DNA from: Sphingomonadaceae bacterium
Lineage (GTDB): Bacteria; Pseudomonadota; Alphaproteobacteria; Sphingomonadales; Sphingomonadaceae
Direction: 5' to 3'
NCBI GenBank assembly: GCA_019239785.1
Contig: JAFAZM010000103.1
Span: 1 to 5,757, forward strand
DNA: 5,757 nt
The notes beneath the pieces were generated by a model, which was not told the origin of the DNA, did not search any database, and saw only the letters and a program-made list of their open reading frames with translations. How positions within the stretch are numbered: position 1 is the first letter of the stretch; each line of letters opens with the position of its first letter. Both the position numbers and the translations under genes were made by a program. Shown here in pieces: positions 1 through 4,614 of the stretch.

Positions 1-128
1 GAATATTCCGGTTCGCGATAGTGGCGCAGAATCTTGGACGAGCCGGTCAGGTCCGAAAACAGGATGGTGACGTTGCTGCGGCCGGGGAGGGGCTGTGCGC
101 CCGGACCGGGGCGGGGTACTTCGCTCAT
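1..128 (-). CDS. Class III adenylate/guanylate cyclase, N-terminal fragment (cut by window edge)
   Basis: Only the first 42 codons are in the window; the gene continues past base 1. After a Pro/Gly-rich leader of about 18 residues the protein reads VTILFSDLTGSSKIL (residues 20-34). This is the opening strand of the class III nucleotidyl cyclase domain, with Asp26 in the position of the first metal-binding aspartate. Family knowledge: these enzymes make cAMP or cGMP from ATP or GTP. A catalytic domain at the very N-terminus is common in soluble multi-domain cyclases, where ATPase or TPR modules follow, but that part is not visible. The ATG at 128 is chosen because it is the only reasonable start in the domain's frame; it has no clear Shine-Dalgarno. 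The start lies 58 bp after the stop of the Crp/Fnr regulator on the same strand, which suggests co-transcription. Whether the product is cAMP or cGMP cannot be told from this fragment. Confidence 0.85.
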   Translation of the reverse strand, partial: MSEVPRPGPGAQPLPGRSNVTILFSDLTGSSKILRHYREPEY

Positions 129-186
129 CGCGCCGGTGCCCAGAGGCCCGCATGTCCCCGGACCTCCGCTTCCTTCCGACCCGTCA

Positions 187-900
187 TCAGCCGCACACGC
201 TCTCGTGGAGCGACTGCAGCTTCCCGACCGACAATATCTCCACGTTGCTGCCCGAGTGCCGAAGGACGCTCCGTTTCTTGAGGGCGTTGAGCTCTCGCGA
301 CACGGCTTCGCGATGGGTTCCGATGCGCGCCGCAAAGTCCGCCTGGCGCCGGCCGACGCGAATCACCGCCCGATCGTCCGCGACGCCCGTCTCGAGCGCG
401 CGGCGCAGCAGCTCGCCCCGAATGCGGGCCACGACGGTAAGGGTCGCGAGCTCGAGGGTCCGTTCGGTGAGGTTCCGGATGCGCCCTGCGAGCAGCTTGG
501 ACATCCAGAGCCCGGCCTGCGGCACGGTGCCGAGGAACTCGAGGAACCGGTCCGCGCGCATGACCGAAAACTGGCAATCCTCGAGCGTGCGGACGTTGGC
601 GGAGCGGGGCAGCCGATCGATCGCGGCGAGCTCGCCGAAGATCATGCCGGGCCCCATTTCGCGCAGGATGACTTCGCGGCCGTTCAGCGAATAGACCGAG
701 ATCTGCACGGTGCCGCTGCGGATCAGATAGACCTCGGTGGTGTCGCTGCCCGCATCGATGACGTCGGTTTGGCCGGGCACCCTTATCGGCCGCGCCTGGG
801 CCAGAAAGGCGTCGCGCAGGTCTGCCGGAAACGGCTCCTGATCCTCAGCGGTTGCTTCTGCGCTTTCCGTCGCCAACGTCGCGCTCCCCGGCGGAAACAT
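187..900 (-). CDS. Crp/Fnr-family transcriptional regulator (cyclic-nucleotide-binding type)
   Basis: This 237-residue protein has the usual length and order for the family. An N-terminal cyclic-nucleotide-binding beta-roll (about residues 30-125) is followed by the long dimerisation helix (about 128-160) and a C-terminal winged helix-turn-helix (about 184-215). The phosphate-binding cassette is present as FGELA (88-92) and PRSA (98-101), matching the Glu and Arg-Ser that hold cAMP in CRP. In the dimer helix Thr145 aligns by eye with CRP Ser128. The recognition helix reads HREAVSRELNAL (196-207), the family's RE-x-x-SR pattern. There is no N-terminal cysteine cluster as in FNR, so an iron-sulfur sensor is unlikely. 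The open frame extends upstream to 1248, but that part is arginine-rich and unlike the family, so the ATG at 900 is preferred. Its Shine-Dalgarno is weak. The stop is followed at once by a second TGA. Ligand binding is inferred from the motifs and from the cyclase gene next to it. Confidence 0.93.
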   Translation of the reverse strand: MFPPGSATLATESAEATAEDQEPFPADLRDAFLAQARPIRVPGQTDVIDAGSDTTEVYLIRSGTVQISVYSLNGREVILREMGPGMIFGELAAIDRLPRSANVRTLEDCQFSVMRADRFLEFLGTVPQAGLWMSKLLAGRIRNLTERTLELATLTVVARIRGELLRRALETGVADDRAVIRVGRRQADFAARIGTHREAVSRELNALKKRSVLRHSGSNVEILSVGKLQSLHESVCG

Positions 901-905
901 TGTCG

Positions 906-927
906 CATTGTGAGGATTCCCACAATG
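906..927. promoter_or_regulatory. CRP-like operator candidate upstream of the Crp/Fnr gene
   Basis: A perfect inverted repeat: CATTGTG (906-912), 8-bp spacer, CACAATG (921-927). Read as TGTGA-N6-CCACA it matches the CRP consensus TGTGA-N6-TCACA at 9 of 10 key positions. It lies 6 to 27 bp upstream of the regulator's start codon, so a bound protein would block transcription or early elongation. Autoregulation is the inference; no binding evidence exists here. Confidence 0.55.
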
Positions 928-930
928 GCC

Positions 931-959
931 TTCTATTGGGCGGCGGCCGGAATCGCCAA
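931..959 (-). promoter_or_regulatory. Possible promoter for the Crp/Fnr gene
   Basis: On the minus strand TTGGCG (959-954) is followed after 17 bp by ATAGAA (936-931). The expected start point then falls near 924, inside the CRP-like inverted repeat. Both hexamers are imperfect, so this is only a candidate; its support comes mainly from its spacing and its place relative to the operator. Confidence 0.22.
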
Positions 960-1011
960 TGGTCGCAAGAAGATCGCAAGCGTACCCCCGTCCCGAAAGG
1001 AAACGCGTCCG

Positions 1012-1025
1012 TCCTGACGTCAGGA
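1012..1025. repeat. Perfect 14-bp palindrome in the intergenic region
   Basis: TCCTGACGTCAGGA is its own reverse complement and sits in the 265-bp gap (901-1165) between the Crp/Fnr start and the serine hydrolase stop, about 112 bp upstream of the regulator start. It has no loop, so it is a poor transcript hairpin and looks more like a binding site for a dimeric regulator. The rest of the gap (1026-1165) holds only weak stems without a T tract, and I see no gene in it. Confidence 0.4.
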
Positions 1026-1165
1026 ACACAGCTTCGGAACGATCGCGTTCGACAGAGATGGGCTCGGCGCCGCGCCTGCTCGAAGGCGGTCCGCTGGGGT
1101 CCAGGGGGCTTCGCCGGCTCGATCTCGCTTGCTGCGCGATCCCGCCGCAGAGAGTTCCGCGGGCT

Positions 1166-2143
1166 CTACCGCTTGTAGGATTGCGGCGCGTAGCCGCCGC
1201 TGCCGACCGCGCCGGCCGGCGCCGGACGATAGTCCCGGCTCGATGCACGCACCGCCCCGGTTACACTGCTCAATCCCGTGCTGGGGCTCGGCCCTTGGCC
1301 CATCGCCGCGAAGGCCTGCTCGAACGTCCCCGTTTCGGCATTGAAGCCGTCGTAGATCGTCCGCGCCGCGGTGGCGATGACGGCCGGGCGGTTGTCGCCG
1401 CCGCGCGCGAAGATCACCATCGCGATCCGCCTCTGGTCGGGCAAGGTGACGAAGGCGACGTCGCCCGTATAGCCGTTCAGCGTCCCGGTCTTGTGCTCGA
1501 CCCTGGTGCCGGCCGGCAGCAGGGCGCGGATCCGGTTCCGGCCGGTCACGCAGCGGGCCATCATGTCGAGCAGGCGGTCGTGGCTCTGCGGGCTCAGCAC
1601 CTGGCCGTCGTCGATCAGCTGGAGCAGCCGCAGCATCGCCAGCGGCGTGCTCGAATCCCTGACATCGCGCAGGTCGCGCCGGTCGCTGAGCAATTGGGCG
1701 ATCGTGCGGTCGACGCGGATGCCGCGGATGTTGTGGTTGCGCAGCCAGAGGTCGACCGTCGCCGGCCCGCCGAGCATCGCAAGCAATTGGTCGGTCGCAT
1801 GATTGTCGCTGCGGGTCAGCATCGCGTTCATCAGGGTCGCCGCCGACACCCCCCCCACCTGGTCGTCCATCGAGCGGCGCCCGGCATCGACCTCGGAAAG
1901 GTAGGTCGCAGCGACCGCCACCTTGACGGTGCTCGCCATCGGAAAGGGGATGTTGCCGTTCACGCTCACCGTCTGCCCGGTCGCGAGGTCGAGCGCGGCA
2001 ATACCATATTCGCCGGGATTCTCGGCGGCGGTGAGTGCGAGCTGCCGCTGCAGCGCCTCCAGCGGCGCATTGGGCGCCTGCGCCAGCGCGGGCTGGGCCG
2101 CGAACAGAACCGAAAGCCAGACGAACAGCGCGACACGACGCAT
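1166..2143 (-). CDS. Secreted class A beta-lactamase-like serine hydrolase lacking the deacylation Glu
   Basis: This is a 325-residue protein with a Sec signal peptide (Arg-Arg, hydrophobic stretch 4-16, probable cleavage after ALA at 21), so it is likely periplasmic. It carries the serine beta-lactamase/PBP active-site set: STVK (71-74, nucleophile Ser71), SDN (112-114) and KTG (218-220). The omega-loop position DRTIAQLL (145-152) aligns with DRWE-x-x-LN of class A enzymes, but Glu166 is Ile148 and Asn170 is Leu152. The stretch between STVK and SDN is about 19 residues shorter than in class A enzymes, removing the region around residue 105. About 45 residues after the fold are Gly/Pro/Ser-rich. 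The ATG at 2143 is preferred over a GTG at 2152 because GGAG lies 8 nt before it. Without the Glu, rapid beta-lactam turnover is unlikely; a penicillin-binding, peptidase or esterase role is possible. The gene stands alone, with the tRNA-Thr upstream. The substrate is unknown. Confidence 0.9.
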   Translation of the reverse strand: MRRVALFVWLSVLFAAQPALAQAPNAPLEALQRQLALTAAENPGEYGIAALDLATGQTVSVNGNIPFPMASTVKVAVAATYLSEVDAGRRSMDDQVGGVSAATLMNAMLTRSDNHATDQLLAMLGGPATVDLWLRNHNIRGIRVDRTIAQLLSDRRDLRDVRDSSTPLAMLRLLQLIDDGQVLSPQSHDRLLDMMARCVTGRNRIRALLPAGTRVEHKTGTLNGYTGDVAFVTLPDQRRIAMVIFARGGDNRPAVIATAARTIYDGFNAETGTFEQAFAAMGQGPSPSTGLSSVTGAVRASSRDYRPAPAGAVGSGGYAPQSYKR

Positions 2144-2210
2144 TGACCACACTCCAGACCGAACGGGCAGCCCCCCAATGCGAGCCGCAAATCAATGATC
2201 GGACTTCTAG

Positions 2211-2226
2211 GTTAACGTTTCGAAAC
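2211..2226. repeat. Adjacent palindromes GTTAAC and GTTTCGAAAC upstream of the serine hydrolase gene
   Basis: GTTAAC (2211-2216) directly abuts the perfect 10-bp palindrome GTTTCGAAAC (2217-2226), an AT-rich island in very GC-rich DNA, 68 to 83 bp before the hydrolase start. This is a typical place for an operator or promoter. TTAAC resembles half of a CtrA box (TTAA-N7-TTAA), but the second half is not there. I could not define a convincing promoter in 2144-2343. Confidence 0.3.
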
Positions 2227-2343
2227 CGGCCATTGCGGAGACTACGCAGGCGCGGCGAACCGTTGCAACAGCGTGGCAGGCTGTGGAACCCGGACAAATC
2301 AGGCGCTTAAGAGTGGAGTCCGGAGAAAGGCTGAGAGGGGTGC

Positions 2344-2419
2344 TGGTGCCGGGTGTCGGACTCGAACCGACGACCTACCGCTTACAAGGCGGTTGCTCTA
2401 CCAGCTGAGCTAACCCGGC
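2344..2419 (-). tRNA. tRNA-Thr (anticodon UGU)
   Basis: A complete 76-nt cloverleaf including an encoded CCA (2346-2344). The acceptor stem GCCGGGT pairs perfectly with ACCCGGC. The D stem is GCTC/GAGC. The anticodon stem ACCGC/GCGGT encloses the loop CTTGTAA, giving anticodon TGT, which reads ACA and, through wobble, other Thr codons. The variable loop is AGGTC and the T arm is GTCGG-TTCGAGT-CCGAC, with discriminator base A. All stems are fully paired, so the gene looks functional. No clear terminator follows it in 2300-2343. Confidence 0.97.
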
Positions 2420-2429
2420 GGTGCTGGTC

Positions 2430-2458
2430 CTAGCGCCAATGGGCTAAGGAACTTGCAA
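2430..2458 (-). promoter_or_regulatory. Possible promoter for tRNA-Thr
   Basis: On the minus strand TTGCAA (2458-2453) and CGCTAG (2435-2430) are 17 bp apart. This would start transcription a few bases before the tRNA 5' end at 2419. The -10 is poor, so confidence is low. The site lies in the short gap after the TetR stop, so the tRNA might instead be read through from the TetR gene. Confidence 0.25.
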
Positions 2459-2475
2459 CGTCCAGCCCTCGCCGT

Positions 2476-3063
2476 TCACGCCGCTGCGGCGGCGAGCAGG
2501 CGGTCGACATAGTCGCGAAGCTGCGCGAGCGCCCGGTCGAACGGGCCGAGGTCGTGCGCGGTGCGGGCCAGCATCACCGCGCCTTCCATTGTCGTGAGCG
2601 TCAGCAGGGCGAGGCCGTTGCGGTCGGCGTCGGCGGGGAGGCGGTCGCCCGCGGCGACGAAGCATTGCGCGACATGAGACAGCCAGGCCTCGAAATTGGC
2701 CTGCAGCATCGCGCGCACCTCGGCATCGGCTTCGTGCAGCTCGAGCGCGAGGCTGCCGATCGGGCACCCGAAGCGACCGCCGGTCTCGATCAGGAAAAGC
2801 CGGTAACGGCCCAGCAAGGCGAACACCCGCTCGATCGGATCCTCGACGCCCTCCCAGGCCGGCGCGATCAGCCGCTCCTCGATGCCGCTGCGATAGCGTT
2901 CGAGCACGGCGAGCAGCAGGTTCTGCTTGGCCGGAAAGGCATGATAGAGGCTGCCGCGATGCACGCCGGCCTCCGCGAGGATGTCAGCCATGCCGGTGGC
3001 GTTGTAGCCGCGCTCGGCGAACAGCCGCGTCGCGGTCAGGATCAGTTTCTCGCGGGTCGTCAT
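2476..3063 (-). CDS. TetR/AcrR-family transcriptional regulator
   Basis: This 195-residue protein has the standard TetR length and layout. The N-terminal helix-turn-helix domain (about 4-50) has TATRLFAERGYNATGMADI and the recognition helix ending GVHRGSLYHAFPAK (33-46). A helical ligand/dimer domain follows, with FGCPIGSLALELHEAD (98-113), a segment typical of one TetR C-terminal subgroup; Cys100 lies in it and could be a reactive or ligand-contact residue. The ATG at 3063 is chosen over an in-frame TTG at 3081 because AGAGG precedes it by 6 nt and because family members begin about here. It is transcribed away from the SRPBCC gene across a 74-bp gap holding a strong promoter and a 14-bp palindrome, so it probably represses itself and its neighbour. 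The inducing ligand is unknown. Confidence 0.95.
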   Translation of the reverse strand: MTTREKLILTATRLFAERGYNATGMADILAEAGVHRGSLYHAFPAKQNLLLAVLERYRSGIEERLIAPAWEGVEDPIERVFALLGRYRLFLIETGGRFGCPIGSLALELHEADAEVRAMLQANFEAWLSHVAQCFVAAGDRLPADADRNGLALLTLTTMEGAVMLARTAHDLGPFDRALAQLRDYVDRLLAAAAA

Positions 3064-3073
3064 TGCGCGCCTC

Positions 3074-3100
3074 TTGACCAATCGTCCCAGCCATTATAGA
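3074..3100 (+). promoter_or_regulatory. Possible promoter for the SRPBCC gene
   Basis: TTGACC (3074-3079) and TATAGA (3095-3100) are 15 bp apart, shorter than the usual 16-18, so this would be weak or activator-dependent. The -10 overlaps the -10 of the opposing TetR promoter, and the 14-bp palindrome begins 10 bp downstream, about at the transcription start. Confidence 0.35.
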
Positions 3101-3122
3101 CGCGACTGGGTTGACCGGTCAA
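3093..3122 (-). promoter_or_regulatory. Near-consensus sigma-70-type promoter for the TetR gene
   Basis: On the minus strand TTGACC (3122-3117) is followed after 18 bp by a perfect TATAAT (3098-3093). The -35 hexamer is one half of the 14-bp palindrome, so a protein bound there would exclude RNA polymerase. The TetR start codon follows 30 bp after the -10. Confidence 0.6.
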
Positions 3123-3123
3123 C
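3110..3123. promoter_or_regulatory. TetR-type operator candidate in the divergent gap
   Basis: GTTGACCGGTCAAC is a perfect 14-bp palindrome, the size and symmetry expected for a TetR-family dimer. It covers the -35 of the TetR promoter and lies at the expected start point of the SRPBCC transcript, so one site could repress both genes. A further TTGACC half-site is present at 3074-3079. Assignment to this TetR protein is inferred from position. Confidence 0.6.
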
Positions 3124-3137
3124 TCAGGAGATTCGTT

Positions 3138-3737
3138 ATGAGAATGCTCTTCTCCGGATTGCTGCTCGCCTCGGCCCTGGTTGCGAGCGCCCAGGCCGCG
3201 CCGCGCCTTCGAAATCTGCCCGGCAAGCATGAGACCGCGCGCACCGTGGTGCTCGTCGCCGACGTCGCCTGTCCGCCGGACGAAGCCTACGCCATGTGGG
3301 CGACGGAGGCCGGCGTGCGCAGCTTCTACGCGCCGGCCGCCCACATCGATGGGACGGTCGGCGGCCGCTACACGATCATGTTCTACCCGGACGAGGATCC
3401 GGAAGGGCTGGTCCACGGCACCGCCGGCGCGCACCTGCTCGCGGCCGAGCCCGGCCGCTTCCTCGCCTTCGAATGGATCACCTTCGCCGGCGCCGACAAC
3501 AAGGGCGCGCATGCGCCGCCCTTCGCCCCGGCCGCGCTGCGCCGTCCCGACCCGCTGCCGACCTGGGTCGAGATCGTGCTGACCCCCACTGGCGCCGGCA
3601 CCCATGTCGACTTCCGCCATTACGGCTTCGGCCACGGCGCGCTCTGGGGCCGGTCCCAAGCCTGGTTCGGCAGGGCCTGGGCGGGCGTGCTCGAAGCGAT
3701 GCGGGTGACGTGCGCCCGCGCCCACGCCCATTCCTGA
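3138..3737 (+). CDS. Secreted SRPBCC-family protein (AHSA1/START-like)
   Basis: This is a 199-residue protein. It begins with a signal peptide (hydrophobic 3-17, probable cleavage after AQA at 20), so it is likely exported, whereas most AHSA1-type proteins are cytosolic. The SRPBCC/AHSA1 pattern follows: a first strand with VVLVADVACPPDEAYAMWA (37-55), then GVRSFYAP (59-66), IDGTVGGRYTI (70-80), a strand rich in aromatic residues with FLAFEW (108-113), and a final strand and helix with VDFRHYGFGHG (157-167) and a Trp-rich C-terminal helix. The fold forms a deep hydrophobic ligand pocket; no ligand can be named. The ATG at 3138 is clear: AGGAG (3126-3130) lies 7 nt upstream, and an in-frame TTG at 3111 falls inside the operator palindrome. 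The divergent TetR gene is its likely regulator. Its stop codon directly abuts the stop of the convergent gene. Confidence 0.88.
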   Translation: MRMLFSGLLLASALVASAQAAPRLRNLPGKHETARTVVLVADVACPPDEAYAMWATEAGVRSFYAPAAHIDGTVGGRYTIMFYPDEDPEGLVHGTAGAHLLAAEPGRFLAFEWITFAGADNKGAHAPPFAPAALRRPDPLPTWVEIVLTPTGAGTHVDFRHYGFGHGALWGRSQAWFGRAWAGVLEAMRVTCARAHAHS

Positions 3738-4586
3738 TCAGACGACGCCGAAGGTCCAGCCTTCGCTGCGGGCGAGGGCGGGGGTGAGGCCCGGCGGGCG
3801 CCACCATGTGTCGTCGCCGGCGATCGCGCGCATGCCGGCGGCGGCGATCAGCACGTCGGTCTCGTGATCGCTCGGCTCGCGGCGCAGCCTGACGGGCCTT
3901 GAGCCGAGCGCGGCCAGCGCCGCGTTCAGCTCGGCGCGGCTGCGCACCTTACGCCCGCTGAGCCCGGCCATGCGGATGAAGGCCCGCGTGTAGATCTCGA
4001 CGACGACGCTCCCCGCCTCGGGCGCCGGATCCATCGGCCAGACCGGCACGCGCCCAGCCAGATGGTGCAGCAGCCGCATGCCGGCGAAGCTCGCCTTGGC
4101 GACCTGGGCGGCGCCGATCGCGTCGTAGAGGGTCGAGGCCTTGCCGCCGCCGGTGGCGTTGAAGGCATGCTCGCAGGCGCGGTGGTGCAGGAAGTCCCGC
4201 TTCCTCCCGTCCGCCGCGCCGAAATAGAAATGCCGCCGGTGCGCCCGCTCGAGGAAGCTCGCCGCGCCCAGATCCTCGTCGTCGCTCAGGGCGTCGACAT
4301 AGGCCCAGAAGCTTTTCGCGTCGGTCGGCACCTCCGGCTCGCCCGGCAGATATTCGCCGCGCTCGGCGATCGGCGGCGCGAAGCTGCAGTCGAAGCCGAA
4401 CAAGGTCGGCGCCGCCGCGGCCTCGGCCAGCAGCCAGTCCAGCACCTCGGTCCGCGACCAGACATGCTCCGGTCGCACCAGCCGCGGCGCCGCCTCACCC
4501 GCCTCGGCCATCGCGATCGCAATGCCCTTGTGCCGTTTTCCCTTGGCGCCGGACCAATCGATCGCGGCGAAGCGCGCGAAGTTCAT
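3738..4586 (-). CDS. DUF429-like protein, predicted RNase H-fold nuclease
   Basis: This 282-residue protein has no signal peptide and is probably cytosolic. It resembles DUF429/RNase H-like proteins: an N-terminal strand with AIDWSGAKG (8-16), a second strand FGFDCSFAPP (63-72), VVVEIYTRAFIRMAG (194-208) matching the family's Glu-x-Tyr/His-Pro region, and a helix with SDHETDVLIAAAGMRAI (239-255). Asp10, Asp66, Glu197 and Asp240/Asp244 are the candidate metal-binding acids of an RNase H-type site. The middle (85-150) is rich in acidic, aromatic and histidine residues and includes a run of phenylalanine and basic residues (111-132). The molecular function is unknown; a nuclease role is only a fold-based inference. 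The start at 4586 opens the conserved first strand at once, but no strong Shine-Dalgarno is visible. It lies downstream of the MmcQ-like gene, across the palindromic repeat, so it may or may not share that transcript. Confidence 0.8.
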   Translation of the reverse strand: MNFARFAAIDWSGAKGKRHKGIAIAMAEAGEAAPRLVRPEHVWSRTEVLDWLLAEAAAAPTLFGFDCSFAPPIAERGEYLPGEPEVPTDAKSFWAYVDALSDDEDLGAASFLERAHRRHFYFGAADGRKRDFLHHRACEHAFNATGGGKASTLYDAIGAAQVAKASFAGMRLLHHLAGRVPVWPMDPAPEAGSVVVEIYTRAFIRMAGLSGRKVRSRAELNAALAALGSRPVRLRREPSDHETDVLIAAAGMRAIAGDDTWWRPPGLTPALARSEGWTFGVV

Positions 4587-4614
4587 CTCGTCGGTCCGGG
4601 CGCGGCCGCTGGCG

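Noticed and set aside
34..1017. Long plus-strand frame opposite the Crp/Fnr gene (327 residues)
   Set aside because: It is the antisense shadow of a well-supported gene in high-GC DNA, with composition typical of such shadows and no recognisable motif.
1146..1155. CGCAGAGAGT, matching part of the palindromic repeat's left arm
   Set aside because: Only 10 bases match, with no second arm nearby, so it is probably chance in GC-rich DNA.
1130..1165. Intrinsic terminator after the serine hydrolase
   Set aside because: A short GC stem (CCGC with GCGG) is possible, but no T tract follows it on the minus strand.
901..1248. N-terminal extension of the Crp/Fnr frame up to 1248 (353 residues)
   Set aside because: The extension is arginine-rich, unlike any Crp/Fnr N-terminus, and overlaps the serine hydrolase gene. 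It also contains both palindromes. The ATG at 900 gives the family's normal length.
2144..2152. GTG at 2152 as the start of the serine hydrolase
   Set aside because: The GGAG ribosome site would touch the start codon. The ATG at 2143 has 8-nt spacing and gives a normal signal peptide.
2212..2226. CtrA binding site
   Set aside because: TTAA is present, but the second half after 7 bp reads AAAC, not TTAA; only a half-site remains.
959..2297. Long open frames of about 400 residues on both strands across the hydrolase locus
   Set aside because: They are rich in Arg, Ala, Gly and Pro with no domain pattern, while the 1166-2143 frame has a signal peptide and a full set of active-site motifs.
2344..2419. 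tRNA gene as an integration site with a nearby island
   Set aside because: No integrase, no repeated 3' tRNA fragment and no change in composition is visible on either side in the window.
3111..3137. TTG at 3111 as the start of the SRPBCC gene
   Set aside because: It lies within the operator palindrome, has no ribosome site and would put polar residues ahead of the signal peptide.
3060..3731. Minus-strand frame of 223 residues opposite the SRPBCC gene
   Set aside because: It is an antisense shadow. The plus-strand gene has a strong ribosome site, a signal peptide and a recognised fold, and this frame would cover the promoter and operator region.
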